Of a stretch of DNA of 64,000 bases, positions 1 through 9,045 are shown piece after piece. The stretch covers positions 1-64,000 of the forward strand of contig NZ_JBHTCX010000005.1 of assembly GCF_042666875.1 (NCBI RefSeq), written 5' to 3'. Below the pieces are notes generated by a model, which worked only from the letters and a program-made list of their open reading frames with translations, was not told the DNA's origin and searched no databases. The translations under genes and the position numbers were made by a program. This stretch comes from Brachybacterium sp042666875 (GTDB lineage: Bacteria > Actinomycetota > Actinomycetes > Actinomycetales > Dermabacteraceae). Numbering within the stretch: position 1 is the stretch's first letter; the number at the start of each line of letters is the position of its first letter.

Positions 1-259
1 GCGGTACCACGATCACCACGGCGTCGGCCTGCGGGATCGCCTCGGCGTAGTCGGTCGTCGCCCGCAGCTGGCCCGCCGGGACCAGTTCGCTCAGCTTCTC
101 CTGCAGCTGCGCCTCGCCCGGGAACGGTTCTCTCGCCTGGTTGATCAGCTCGACCTGGCGGGGATTGGTGTCCACGCCGATGACCTCGTGCCCTGCATCG
201 GCGAACTGCACCGCCAGCGGCAGCCCGATCTTCCCCAGTGCCACGACAGCTGTCTTCAC
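1..259 (-). CDS. Nucleotide-sugar dehydrogenase, N-terminal part (cut by window edge)
   Basis: Only the first 86 codons lie in the window, read leftwards from a GTG at 259 that has a purine-rich AGGAGGAGG ribosome site just upstream. The residues form a Rossmann NAD-binding fold: a hydrophobic strand, a GKIGLPLA glycine loop near residues 9-16, then the acidic end of strand 2 (VIGVD), followed by the usual helix of UDP-glucose/GDP-mannose dehydrogenases. Such enzymes oxidise an NDP-sugar to a uronic acid for polysaccharide synthesis. The gene is divergent from the glycosyltransferase at 449, which fits the polysaccharide context. The substrate cannot be told from this fragment; the loop resembles the WecC/VipA branch. 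Confidence 0.8.
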   Translation of the reverse strand, partial: MKTAVVALGKIGLPLAVQFADAGHEVIGVDTNPRQVELINQAREPFPGEAQLQEKLSELVPAGQLRATTDYAEAIPQADAVVIVVP

Positions 260-448
260 GGCGATTCCTCCTCCTGCGGCGCCGACGGGGCGCCGTGTAC
301 GCGATGACGGCCACCGGCGGCGGCCCACCGGGACAGGGTATCCTCCTCGGGCGTCCGGGAAGGTCAGTCCCGCACCGTCACGTCGTCGAAGCCGCAGTGT
401 CCGCGCGGCCCCGAGATCCGGGCCGCGCGGAGCCCAGAAGGAGAGCCC

Positions 449-1156
449 TTGAGCACGTCCGAGCCCGAGCGCGAAGGGCCCGATCCGGGAGCCGAGAGCA
501 CCTGGTTCGTCGTCCCGCTGTTCAACGAGGGCGCGGTCGTCGGCGACGTGATCCGTGACCTGCGCATGCGCTACCCGCTGGTGGTCTGTGTGGACGACGG
601 CAGCCAGGACGACTCCGCCGCCATCGCGGCCGAGGCCGGTGCCGCCGTGGTGCGCCACCCCTACAACATGGGTCAGGGAGCAGCGCTGAAGACGGGCATC
701 GACTATGCGCTCAGGGACCCGGGCATGCGGCAGGTCGTGACCTTCGACTCCGACGGCCAGCACCAGGTCGATGACGCCGCCTCGATGATCGCCATGCGCG
801 AGGCCGAGGGCGTCGACATCGTGCTCGGTTCCCGCTTCCTCGACGCGCGCACCCAGCCGGGACTGCTGAAGCGGATGGTGCTGCGGGGAGCGGTCTGGTA
901 CTCGAACCTCACCAGCGGCGTGCGCCTGACCGACGCGCACAACGGGCTGCGCGTGATCGGCCGGGAGGCGTGCGAGAAGCTCACCATCGAGCAGAACCGG
1001 ATGGCCCACGCCTCCGAGATCGTCGAGGAGATCGGCCGCCACGGCTTCACGGTGCGCGAGCACCCGGTGCACATCCTCTACACCGACTACTCCCGGTCCA
1101 AGGGCCAGTCGATGCTGAACTCCGTGAACATCGTCATCGACATGCTCTTCCGCTGA
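449..1156 (+). CDS. Family 2 glycosyltransferase (DPM1/polyprenyl-phosphate type)
   Basis: A 235-residue GT-A glycosyltransferase. Visible motifs are the N-terminal VVPLFNE strand, VDDGSQD near residue 50 for nucleotide binding, and the metal-binding DSD at residues 100-102 followed by GQH. A C-terminal stretch with SKGQS and a terminal hydrophobic helix resembles dolichol-phosphate mannosyltransferase-like enzymes that load sugars onto polyprenyl phosphate. There are no clear membrane helices. The start is TTG at 449, chosen because AGAAGGAGAG lies about 6 nt upstream; no better start is near. The membrane partner (DUF2304 or GtrA) often found beside such genes is not seen here. Donor and acceptor are unknown. 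Confidence 0.85.
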   Translation: MSTSEPEREGPDPGAESTWFVVPLFNEGAVVGDVIRDLRMRYPLVVCVDDGSQDDSAAIAAEAGAAVVRHPYNMGQGAALKTGIDYALRDPGMRQVVTFDSDGQHQVDDAASMIAMREAEGVDIVLGSRFLDARTQPGLLKRMVLRGAVWYSNLTSGVRLTDAHNGLRVIGREACEKLTIEQNRMAHASEIVEEIGRHGFTVREHPVHILYTDYSRSKGQSMLNSVNIVIDMLFR

Positions 1157-1185
1157 CCTGCGGGAAGCGCGGCGCGGGCCGCAGG

Positions 1186-1227
1186 GACGTTCCCGCGGGA
1201 ACGCCTCGGCGACCCCGCGGGAACGTC
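1186..1227. terminator. Bidirectional hairpin between convergent genes
   Basis: Two 14-nt arms, GACGTTCCCGCGGG (1186-1199) and its exact reverse complement (1214-1227), enclose a 14-nt loop between the convergent glycosyltransferase and LCP genes. The left arm also contains a separate 16-bp palindrome (1188-1203). No T-tract follows, as is common in high-GC actinobacteria. Confidence 0.65.
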
Positions 1228-1243
1228 TCCGCGCGAGCCCGTC

Positions 1244-2524
1244 CTATCCCTCCGCGGGGGCCTCGGCCGAGCCGTCCTCGATGGAGTCGAAGAACGCGGC
1301 GATGTCGTCGTCGTCCGTGAGGATCGCGATCCCGGAGTTGTTCGTCCGGTACTCCGGATCCTCGATCGGCATCGCCAGCGTGGTGCCCTCGTTCATCGCC
1401 TTCCGTGCCGTCAGCGCCATGCGGCCGGCGGCGAAGATGCCGGTGCCCTCGCTGGTGATCAGGGCGTCCGAGCCCGCCCCGGCCAGGCGCACCTGCGCGA
1501 TCGGGTTCAGCAGCACCGAGGGCGAGGTGGCGCGGTCCATCAGCGCGCCGACGAACTGCTGCTGACGCTGCTGGCGACCGATGTCTGCCGTGGGGTCGAA
1601 GTAGCGGGCCCGCACGAAGGCGAGCGCCTGCTCACCGCCCACGTCGTGGCAGCCCTCGGTCATGGACAGACCGGACTTCTCGTCCTCGACGTCCTGATCG
1701 ATGCACAGGTTCACGTGTCCCACGGCGTCGACCATCCCCGAGACGCCGTCGAAGCCGATCTCCACGTAATGGTCGATGGTCAGGCCCGTGAACTCCTCCA
1801 CGGTCTCGACCAGCAACGACGCCCCGCCGAAGGCGAAGGCGGCGTTGAGCTTGTAGCCCCCGTGCCCGGGGATGTCCACCAGGGTGTCGCGGGGCAGGGA
1901 GACGAGATAGCTGTTCCCGCCCGGGGCCTTGTGCAGCAGCATGATCGTGTCGGTGCGGGCGCCCTCGGTGCCGTCGTCGCCGACCGCGTCACCGCCGCGC
2001 CGGTCCGAGCCGGCGATCAGGTAGGTCGTGCCGGGCGTGTTCTCGGCCTCCGAGAGGGCGTCGATGTGCTCGATGCGGCTGTTGGCCCACAATCCCAGGC
2101 CGGCTCCCCAGCCCAGCACGATGACCAGCAGGAGCACGAGCAGCGTGGCACCCAGCCGCATCGGCCGCGGCACGCGCGACCGGCGCCGGGGGTTGCGGCC
2201 CGCCCCGGGAGGCGGTGGCGGGGGAGGGCCGCCGGGGCTGTCGGGTCCGCCCGGATCGGCGAGGCCGCCGGCCTGCCCCGCAGTGCGGTATCCCTGTCCG
2301 TGGTGATGGACGGGAGCGCCAGCCGACCCTGCAGGCCGGCCCGGCCCGGGCCGAGGCTCCTCGGCGCGAGGCAGCGGCCGGGTGGGAGCGGGTCCTCCGT
2401 TCCGCGGCTCCGCGTTCCCGGGTCGCGGCACGGGGCGGGCGCTGCCTCCGGCGCGGGCGCGGCTGCCCGCAGGTCTGCGGGGTCCTCCGCGTCGCGGGGA
2501 GCGGGGCGGCTCCTGATCGCTCAC
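1244..2524 (-). CDS. LytR-CpsA-Psr (LCP) family cell-wall polymer ligase
   Basis: A 426-residue LCP protein. Residues 1-120 are a cytoplasmic, Pro/Arg/Gly-rich low-complexity tail with a run of seven prolines near 100. One membrane helix follows (about 124-146), then the extracellular LCP domain with its usual arginine and aspartate motifs: GSDRR, ARTDT, PRDT and FVRARY. LCP proteins transfer lipid-linked polymers to peptidoglycan. The start is GTG at 2524, preceded by GGAGAGGAG; the open frame runs further upstream but has low-complexity sequence and no ribosome site there. It neighbours the galactan-like cluster and TIGR03089, as Rv3267 does in M. tuberculosis, so attachment of the polymer made next door is a reasonable inference. 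Confidence 0.9.
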   Translation of the reverse strand: MSDQEPPRSPRRGGPRRPAGSRARAGGSARPVPRPGNAEPRNGGPAPTRPLPRAEEPRPGPGRPAGSAGAPVHHHGQGYRTAGQAGGLADPGGPDSPGGPPPPPPPGAGRNPRRRSRVPRPMRLGATLLVLLLVIVLGWGAGLGLWANSRIEHIDALSEAENTPGTTYLIAGSDRRGGDAVGDDGTEGARTDTIMLLHKAPGGNSYLVSLPRDTLVDIPGHGGYKLNAAFAFGGASLLVETVEEFTGLTIDHYVEIGFDGVSGMVDAVGHVNLCIDQDVEDEKSGLSMTEGCHDVGGEQALAFVRARYFDPTADIGRQQRQQQFVGALMDRATSPSVLLNPIAQVRLAGAGSDALITSEGTGIFAAGRMALTARKAMNEGTTLAMPIEDPEYRTNNSGIAILTDDDDIAAFFDSIEDGSAEAPAEG

Positions 2525-2702
2525 AGCGGTCTCCTCTCCGGCCGGGGCCCGGCTGGTGTCTCGTATAGCGCCCGCCAGAGTAGCGGGCCGTGCGGCCCGA
2601 CCGTCCGTGCCGTCGGACCGATGCCCGCGATGTCCCGAGAACATTCCGCGAACCTTCACACGTCCGGCATCCGGCCGGTGTCCTGGCCAGTCGTGGTCTC
2701 CG

Positions 2703-2708
2703 TACACT
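2703..2708 (+). promoter_or_regulatory. Candidate -10 box (TACACT) for the glycosyltransferase cluster
   Basis: TACACT matches the actinobacterial TANNNT -10 pattern. It lies about 46 nt before the GTG at 2755, in the 230-nt spacer divergent from the LCP gene. No convincing -35 element is visible. Confidence 0.4.
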
Positions 2709-2754
2709 GGGACCCGCGCCGCCGAGGCGGCCACGCTCACCAGCAGGAGGCGAC

Positions 2755-3762
2755 GTGACCCCATCCGCACCCGCAGGCGGCCAGATGCCGTCAGCAGGGA
2801 CCGCTCACCCCGACGCCGCGACAGCACGGGTCGTCGCCGTGGTCGTCACCTACAACCGCGAGCAGCTGCTGCGCGCGTGCCTGGACGCCCTGGAGGCCCA
2901 GGAGCGCCGGCCGGATGCCGTGGTGGTCATCGACAACGCCTCGAGCGATCTCAGTGGCACGGTGGCCGACGAGCACCCGATCGGGGCCGACGTCGTCCAC
3001 CTGCGGCGCAACGTCGGTGGGGCGGGCGGCTTCGCGGCCGGGATCGCCCGCGCCCTGGCGCGCCACGGAGCCCAGTGGATCTGGCTGATGGATGACGACA
3101 CCATCCCGCGGCCCGGCGCTCTCTCCGCGCTGCTGAGTGCGCTGGAGGCCTCCCCGGTACGGCTGAGCGTGCTGAGCTCGCGCGCGGTCTGGACCGACGG
3201 GCGCGATCACCCGATGAACAGTCAGCGCGTGCGCCTGGGGGCGAGCGCGCAGGAGCGCCGCGACGCGGCTCGTGCGGGCGGTCATCCCATCCGCACCGCG
3301 AGCTATGTCTCGGCCCTGCTCAACGGTGAGGACGTGCGCCGCCTCGGGCTCCCGTGCGCGGACTACTTCATCTGGTCCGACGATTTCGAGCACACCGGCC
3401 GCCTGCTGCGCCACGGCCGCGGCCTCCACGTGCGCGACTCGGTGGTCGAGCACCGCACCGTGCGCTTCGGGGACGCCCAGGCCAACCCGGGCTCCCGCTT
3501 CTACTACGACGTGCGCAACCGGCTGTGGGCGCTGCTGCGCACCAGGTCCTTCACCCCCGTGGAGCGGGTCCTGTACGGCGGGCGCACCGCGCTGGGATGG
3601 GCGGGACAGCTCGTGCGCCACCGCGGCGACCTGCTGGGAGTCGGCACCCGCGGACTGCTGGCCGCGCTGCGCCGAGGGCCGCGCCCGACCGCCGTGGTGC
3701 TGCAGGCCGACGGGGAGATCGCGGCCGACGTCCGCGCCATCGAACGGGCGGCCGGCCGGTGA
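2755..3762 (+). CDS. Family 2 glycosyltransferase, GlfT1-like
   Basis: A 335-residue GT-A enzyme. It starts at GTG 2755 behind a perfect AGGAGG (2745-2750). Motifs in order: VVAVVVTYNR strand, VVVIDNASSD, an NVGGAGGF loop and WIWLMDDD with the metal-binding aspartates at residues 113-115. The NVGGAGGF plus WLMDDD pair is typical of the galactofuranosyl and rhamnosyl transferase branch that includes mycobacterial GlfT1, which starts galactan on the linker. Together with Glf and GlfT2 just downstream this suggests a galactan-initiating role; that is inference from family and context. The stop overlaps the next start (GTGA), so the two genes are translationally coupled. Confidence 0.85.
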   Translation: MTPSAPAGGQMPSAGTAHPDAATARVVAVVVTYNREQLLRACLDALEAQERRPDAVVVIDNASSDLSGTVADEHPIGADVVHLRRNVGGAGGFAAGIARALARHGAQWIWLMDDDTIPRPGALSALLSALEASPVRLSVLSSRAVWTDGRDHPMNSQRVRLGASAQERRDAARAGGHPIRTASYVSALLNGEDVRRLGLPCADYFIWSDDFEHTGRLLRHGRGLHVRDSVVEHRTVRFGDAQANPGSRFYYDVRNRLWALLRTRSFTPVERVLYGGRTALGWAGQLVRHRGDLLGVGTRGLLAALRRGPRPTAVVLQADGEIAADVRAIERAAGR

Positions 3763-4643
3763 GCTCATCCCCGTTCGCGACACCGCCCTTCGCCGTCCTG
3801 ATGCCCCTGTGGGGGCGCGATGTGCCCGCGCGCGTCGAGCTGGCCCTGGCCTCCGCGACGCTCGAGCAGGAGCTCCGGCCGGAGCTGCTGATCCTCAGCG
3901 TCGACGGCCCGCTGCCTCCGGCGCTGGAGCGGCTCGTCGAGCGTGTCGGATCCGGCGAGTTCGGCCCCGCCCGGGTGCTGCGCCACGAGACCCATCGCGG
4001 AGTCGCGGCCGCGCTGCAGGACGGGCTGGAGGCCTCGCCCCATGAGATCGTCGCCCGGGCCGACGCCGACGATCTCTGCCAGCCCCAGCGGTTCGCCCTG
4101 CAGATCCCGCGCATGGAGGGCTCCGCGCCTCACGGCCACGAGGGAGAGTGCGAGCCGCTCGACCTCCTCGGCGGCGCGATGCGGGAGTTCAGCGACCGGG
4201 TCGCACCCGGCCGGGGGCCGCTGCGCACCCGTCCGCTGACGCACCGCGACATCGTCGCCTACATGCCCCACCACAGTCCCTTCCACCACCCCACCGTGGT
4301 GATGCGGCGCTCGGTCGCGCTCGCCGTCGGCGGCTACCGCGACCTGCCGCTGCTGGAGGACTACTGGCTCTGGGAGCGCATGATGCTGGGCGGGGCAAGG
4401 ATGGCGAACCTCTCCGAGGTGGTCGTCGACTACCGGGTCGAGGACGAGCTGTTCGCGCGCCGTGGAGGCTGGCGGCTGTTCTCGAGCGATGTGCGTCTGC
4501 AGCGTCGGCTGCTCGCCGACAAGGTCACCTCGCCCGCGCTGTGCCTGCGCAACCTCACCCTGCGCGGCGCCTACCGTTTCGCGCCCGGATGGGCCCGGCG
4601 ACTGGGATACCGCCAGTTCGTGGAGAAGGCGGTCCAGGAATGA
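3759..4643 (+). CDS. Family 2 glycosyltransferase (AmsE-like)
   Basis: A 294-residue GT-A protein beginning with a 4-nt overlap with the preceding gene (GTG 3759). It shows the FAVLMPLWGRD strand, a LSVDGPLP segment in the usual nucleotide-binding position, and DADD at residues 102-105 as the metal site. The C-terminal half contains HPTVVMRRSVALAVGGYRD and the EDYWLWERM acidic motif, both typical of AmsE/WcaA-like transferases of capsule and exopolysaccharide clusters. No membrane helix is seen. It probably adds a side sugar or a linker sugar to the polymer of this locus; the sugar is unknown. Confidence 0.8.
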   Translation: MSSSPFATPPFAVLMPLWGRDVPARVELALASATLEQELRPELLILSVDGPLPPALERLVERVGSGEFGPARVLRHETHRGVAAALQDGLEASPHEIVARADADDLCQPQRFALQIPRMEGSAPHGHEGECEPLDLLGGAMREFSDRVAPGRGPLRTRPLTHRDIVAYMPHHSPFHHPTVVMRRSVALAVGGYRDLPLLEDYWLWERMMLGGARMANLSEVVVDYRVEDELFARRGGWRLFSSDVRLQRRLLADKVTSPALCLRNLTLRGAYRFAPGWARRLGYRQFVEKAVQE

Positions 4644-4726
4644 CCTCGCGGCACGAACCCACGATGAGCGTGCCCACACTGTCCGACGCGCCGTGCCGAC
4701 GTGCTCGGGCGCCCCGCCCGCTCCGC

Positions 4727-4732
4727 TACTGT
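4727..4732 (+). promoter_or_regulatory. Candidate -10 box (TACTGT) upstream of glf
   Basis: The 135-nt gap before glf contains TACTGT about 47 nt upstream of the GTG. It fits the TANNNT pattern but lacks a recognisable -35. It would give glf-glfT2-wzm-wzt a promoter of their own. Confidence 0.3.
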
Positions 4733-4778
4733 GATCGGGTCTCCGGCGGACCTCCCGCCTGCTTCGAAAGGATCCTCT

Positions 4779-5939
4779 GTGTCGACTCCTGATCTCCTCA
4801 TCGTCGGCTCGGGCCTGTTCGGCCTGACCATCGCCGAGCGCGCGGTGGCCGAGCACGGCGCGAAGGTGACCATCATCGACCGCCGTCCCCATCTCGGTGG
4901 CAACGCCTACTCCGAGGCCGATGAGCAGACGGGCATCGAGGTGCACAAGTACGGGGCCCACCTGTTCCACACCTCGAACCCGCGCGTGTGGGACTACGTG
5001 AACCGGTTCACCGAGTTCACCGGCTACCAGCACAAGGTGTACACGAACCACCGCGGCGTGGTGTACCCGATGCCGATCAACCTGGGCACCATCAACCAGT
5101 TCTTCCAGGCCGCCTACTCGCCCGGCGAGGCGCGGGCGCTGATCGCCGAGCAGGCCGGTGAGCTCGCCGGCACCGATCCCGAGAACCTCGACGAGAAGGG
5201 GATCTCCCTCATCGGTCGCCCGCTGTACGAGGCGTTCATCAAGAACTACACCGGCAAGCAGTGGCAGACGGATCCCAAGGACCTGCCCGCCTCCATCATC
5301 TCCCGCCTGCCCGTGCGCTACACATACGACAACCGGTACTTCAACGACAAGTACGAGGGCCTGCCCGCGCAGGGATACACGGCGTGGCTGGAGCGGATGG
5401 CCGATCATCCCGACATCGAGGTGCAGCTGGAGACCGACTACTTCGACACCTCGCAGCCGCTGAACAAGGACGCCACCCGCGGGAACCTCCCCGTCGTCTA
5501 CACCGGCCCCATCGACCGGTACTTCGACTACGAGCAGGGCCGACTGGGCTGGCGCACCATCGACCTCGAGACGGAGCACCCCGAGGTGGGCGACTTCCAG
5601 GGCACCTCGGTCATGAACTACGCCGACGCGGAGGTGCCCTACACCCGGATCATCGAGCCGCGCCACTTCCACCCCGAGCGCGACTACTACCCGGACGATC
5701 GCACCGTGATCCAGCGCGAGTACTCCCGCTTCGCCGAGTCCGGGGACGAGCCGTACTACCCGATCAACTCCGGCGGTGACCGCGAGACCCTGCTGGCCTA
5801 CCGGGAACTGGCCGACGCCGAGCCGCGCACGCTGTTCGGCGGCCGCCTGGGCACCTATCAGTACCTGGACATGCACATGGCCATCGGCTCGGCCCTGTCC
5901 ATGGCCGACAACAAGCTGGCCGACCTGCTGCGGGCGTGA
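4779..5939 (+). CDS. glf: UDP-galactopyranose mutase
   Basis: A 386-residue flavoenzyme that converts UDP-galactopyranose to UDP-galactofuranose. The start is GTG 4779 with GAAAGGA upstream. Visible features are the FAD-binding LIVGSGLFGL loop at residues 6-15, the KYGAHLFHT segment with the conserved histidines, the IKNYTGKQW substrate motif, and the C-terminal GRLGTYQYLDMHMAIGSAL FAD-contact motif. Length is normal for bacterial Glf. It precedes a GlfT2-like transferase that would use its product, so the locus can make and polymerise galactofuranose. Identification is very secure. Confidence 0.98.
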   Translation: MSTPDLLIVGSGLFGLTIAERAVAEHGAKVTIIDRRPHLGGNAYSEADEQTGIEVHKYGAHLFHTSNPRVWDYVNRFTEFTGYQHKVYTNHRGVVYPMPINLGTINQFFQAAYSPGEARALIAEQAGELAGTDPENLDEKGISLIGRPLYEAFIKNYTGKQWQTDPKDLPASIISRLPVRYTYDNRYFNDKYEGLPAQGYTAWLERMADHPDIEVQLETDYFDTSQPLNKDATRGNLPVVYTGPIDRYFDYEQGRLGWRTIDLETEHPEVGDFQGTSVMNYADAEVPYTRIIEPRHFHPERDYYPDDRTVIQREYSRFAESGDEPYYPINSGGDRETLLAYRELADAEPRTLFGGRLGTYQYLDMHMAIGSALSMADNKLADLLRA

Positions 5940-5991
5940 CCCGCCCGCCCCGCCGAGCCGGGGCACCCCACCAGCGCCGACGAGGAGCACC

Positions 5992-8109
5992 ATGAATTCG
6001 ACCCCTGCCCCTGCTGCACCGCACCAGGAGGCCGCTGCCTCCGCAGCCAGCAGCGACGGCGTCGCCCCGCAGCGGCTGCTGCAACGGGTGATCCTGCCCG
6101 CCGAGGCGTCCCCGGACGTCGTCCCGCTGTACATCGAGGCGGAGGACGCCCGCTCGGGCGTCACCGGCGGCTCGTTCGGCCTCGGCGGCAACGCCGGGAC
6201 CGCCGGCGGGCAGGAGGAGGCCTCCGGCTCGCGGTTCGGCTCGCACGCACAGGTCGAGATCAGCGAGCTGGACGACCGCCACTCCGTGCGGATCCCCGCC
6301 CATGCCATGCGCTCGTTCGGCACCTATTTCAACGCCTTCCCCGCGGCCTACTGGCGTCGCTGGACCCCGGTGCGCAGGATCCGCCTGACCGTGCGCACCG
6401 CCGGATCCGGCCACCTGGTGGTGATGCGCTCGACCGCGCGCGGCACCCTCCAGCGCCATGAGTCCCGCACCGTCAGCGGCGCTGGCGACCAGGTCTTCGA
6501 CCTGCCGCTGACCGCCTTCGGCGACGGCGGCTGGTACTGGTTCGACGCCTACGCGGGCAGCGAGGACCTCACGGTGATGGGCGCGCAGTGGACGGCCGAC
6601 GCCGACCTCGCCCGCACCGAGGGCAGCTTCTCGATCTCCATGACCACCATGAATAAGGTCGAGTACTGCCTGGACAACATCCGCACGATCGCGGAGGACC
6701 CGGACCTGCGCGCCCTGCTGGACGTGATGTACGTCGTCGACCAGGGCTCCGACCGGCTCACCGACCACCCCGACGAGCTCGGCCCGCTCCAGGAATCCCT
6801 CGGTGGGCAGTTGCAGATCATCGAGCAGGGCAACATCGGCGGCTCCGGCGGCTTCTCCCGCGGGATGTACGAGGCCGCGACCGCGGGCACCTCGACCTAC
6901 GTCATCAACTGCGACGACGACATCGTCATCGAACCGGAGTCCCTGATCCGGATGACCACGTTCGCCGACTTCGCGACGAAGCCGACGATCGTCGGCGCGC
7001 ACATGTTCGACCTCAACAACCGTTCGGTGCTGCACACCTTCGGCGAGGTCGTCGATCCGTGGCGCATCCAGCCCGCACTGGCCAACCCCTCCAGCGAGAT
7101 GGGGCACGACTTCACCCTCGCCCCGCTGCGCTCGACCCCGTGGCTGCACCGCCGCGCCGACGTGGACTACAACGGCTGGTGGAGCTGCCTGATCCCCACC
7201 GAGACGGTGCGCGCGATCGGGCTCAGCCTGCCGGTGTTCATCAAGTGGGATGACGCGGAGTACGGACTGCGGGCCAAGAAGGCCGGATACCCCACGGTCT
7301 CGCTGCCCGGCGCCGGCGTGTGGCACATGAGCTGGGTCGACAAGGACGACCTCGTCGGCTGGCAGGCCTACTTCCACGAGCGCAACCGCCTGATCACGGC
7401 CCTGCTGCACTCGCCGTACGAGCGTGGCGGCCGGGTGATCAAGGAATCGCAGTTCATGGACGTCAAGCACTTGATCTCCATGCAGTACTACACCGAGGCC
7501 GGCCGCCTCATGGCTCAGCGGGACGTGCTCGAGGGCCCCGGTGCCCTGCACCCGGCGATCGGCACCAAGCTGCCCGAGATCCGCGCGATGGCCTCCGACT
7601 TCGACGACGCGGTCGCGAAGAAGGATCAGGACCTCTACCCGCCGGTCCACGTCGACAAGCCCCCGCGCAAGGGCCGGCCCTTCACCGAGCCGCGCCGGGT
7701 GCTGCTGCCCGCATGGACGGCCAAGACCCTGGTCAAGCAGCTCATCAAGCCGCCCAAGCCGCGGGCCGATGAGAACCCGCAGGCCGCGATCGCCCACCTC
7801 GACGCCAAGTGGTGGCGGCTGTCGGCCTACGACAGTGCACTGGTCTCGAACGCCGAGGGCACGCAGGTCGCCTGGTACAAGCGCAGCCCGCAGCAGGTGC
7901 GCGAGATGCTTGCCGAGGCGATCCGCGCGCACGTCGAGCTCCACCGTCGCTGGAACGCCCTGGCGCGCGCCTACCGGGAAGCCAGCGGGGCGATCACCAG
8001 CTTCGAGGCCTGGGAGAAGACCTTCGCGGACAACCCCGCGCCGGTGCGCGAGATCGATCGCGCAGACGGCCGGGAGTCAACCGGGACGAGCGGAGGCTCG
8101 ACGGCGTGA
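5992..8109 (+). CDS. glfT2: Galactofuranosyltransferase, GlfT2-like galactan polymerase
   Basis: A 705-residue protein, longer than the 637-residue mycobacterial GlfT2, with the same layout: an N-terminal beta-rich domain (about 20-200), a GT-A domain, and a helical C-terminus. Family features seen are GNIGGSGGFSRGMYE, the metal-binding DDD at residues 308-310, the WW pair at 396-397, the acidic KWDD pair (D420/D421), and WHMSW with H445. In GlfT2 the corresponding residues carry out alternating beta-1,5 and beta-1,6 galactofuranose addition. Start ATG 5992 has CGAGGAG upstream. The stop overlaps the wzm start. The extra length is mostly an Ala/Pro-rich N-terminus and the C-terminal helices. 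Confidence 0.93.
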   Translation: MNSTPAPAAPHQEAAASAASSDGVAPQRLLQRVILPAEASPDVVPLYIEAEDARSGVTGGSFGLGGNAGTAGGQEEASGSRFGSHAQVEISELDDRHSVRIPAHAMRSFGTYFNAFPAAYWRRWTPVRRIRLTVRTAGSGHLVVMRSTARGTLQRHESRTVSGAGDQVFDLPLTAFGDGGWYWFDAYAGSEDLTVMGAQWTADADLARTEGSFSISMTTMNKVEYCLDNIRTIAEDPDLRALLDVMYVVDQGSDRLTDHPDELGPLQESLGGQLQIIEQGNIGGSGGFSRGMYEAATAGTSTYVINCDDDIVIEPESLIRMTTFADFATKPTIVGAHMFDLNNRSVLHTFGEVVDPWRIQPALANPSSEMGHDFTLAPLRSTPWLHRRADVDYNGWWSCLIPTETVRAIGLSLPVFIKWDDAEYGLRAKKAGYPTVSLPGAGVWHMSWVDKDDLVGWQAYFHERNRLITALLHSPYERGGRVIKESQFMDVKHLISMQYYTEAGRLMAQRDVLEGPGALHPAIGTKLPEIRAMASDFDDAVAKKDQDLYPPVHVDKPPRKGRPFTEPRRVLLPAWTAKTLVKQLIKPPKPRADENPQAAIAHLDAKWWRLSAYDSALVSNAEGTQVAWYKRSPQQVREMLAEAIRAHVELHRRWNALARAYREASGAITSFEAWEKTFADNPAPVREIDRADGRESTGTSGGSTA

Positions 8110-9032
8110 ACGACGCAGTCGAACCGCGCACTGCGAAGGTCCCCTCGCGCGCCGAGCAGGCCGAGGGGTGGCGGGCGCCGGGGCAGGACGCCGGCTGGCT
8201 GAACCCGCTGACCGAGCGCTTCCTGCTGCGGCTGCTGGTGCGCAAGGAGCTTCGGGTGCGCTACCGCGGCAGCGTGCTGGGCATGGTGTGGAGCTACGTG
8301 AAGCCCGCCGTGCAGTTCATCGTGTTCTACATCGCGCTCGGGGTGTTCCTGCAGCTGTCCAAGGGGACCCCGGCCTACGCCGTGTACCTGTTCAGCGGCA
8401 TCGTCGTCATCAACCTCTTCGGCGAGGTGTTCGGCAACGCCACGCGCTCGATCACCGGCAACCAGGCGCTGGTCTCGAAGATCTACCTGCCCAGCCAGCT
8501 GTTCCCCTGGTCGAGCATGATCGTGGCGCTGGTGCATTTCGTCCCGCAGCTGCTGGTGCTGGTGGTCGGCGCGCTGCTGATGGGCTGGATCCCCTCGTTC
8601 ACCTCCGCGGTCGCCTTCGGACTCGGCATGATCATCCTGCTGGTGTTCACGATGGGACTGGGCATGATCACCGCTGCCCTGAACGCCGCCTTCCGGGACG
8701 TCGAGAACTTCGTGGACCTCGTGGTCATGGTCGCCACCTGGCTCTCGCCGGTGCTGTATCGGATCTCCATGGTCCAGGAATCGATCGACGGCACGATCTG
8801 GTGGTGGCTGTACCAGCTGAACCCCCTGACGATCGTGGTCGAGCTGTTCCACACCGCGTTCTGGCGCTACAGCGAGCCCGTCGTGCTCAAGGTGCCCACG
8901 GATCCGACCCTGGTCACGCCCGGGGAGCCCTACGGGCTGTGGTGGGCCGGACTGCTGATCGCAGGGGCCGTCTTCGTCCTCGGCACCATCGTGTTCGAGC
9001 GCTCCAAGCGGCGCTTCGCCCAGGAACTGTGA
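8106..9032 (+). CDS. wzm: Polysaccharide ABC exporter permease
   Basis: A 308-residue ABC-2 type permease. The N-terminal cytoplasmic part ends in LVRKELRVRYRGSVLGMVWSY, the conserved entry motif of Wzm/TagG permeases, followed by about six hydrophobic helices. The start GTG 8106 overlaps the glfT2 stop and has GGAGG at 8092-8096. The matching ATPase follows 13 nt downstream. It likely flips the lipid-linked galactan-like polymer across the membrane, as Rv3783 is thought to do in mycobacteria. Substrate assignment is inferred from the cluster. Confidence 0.92.
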   Translation: MNDAVEPRTAKVPSRAEQAEGWRAPGQDAGWLNPLTERFLLRLLVRKELRVRYRGSVLGMVWSYVKPAVQFIVFYIALGVFLQLSKGTPAYAVYLFSGIVVINLFGEVFGNATRSITGNQALVSKIYLPSQLFPWSSMIVALVHFVPQLLVLVVGALLMGWIPSFTSAVAFGLGMIILLVFTMGLGMITAALNAAFRDVENFVDLVVMVATWLSPVLYRISMVQESIDGTIWWWLYQLNPLTIVVELFHTAFWRYSEPVVLKVPTDPTLVTPGEPYGLWWAGLLIAGAVFVLGTIVFERSKRRFAQEL

Positions 9033-9045
9033 AGGGAGGAGGCCC

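Noticed and set aside
3765..7944. Long minus-strand frames (852 and 726 codons) opposite glf and glfT2
   Set aside because: Both are antisense to well-identified enzymes and show no recognisable domain.
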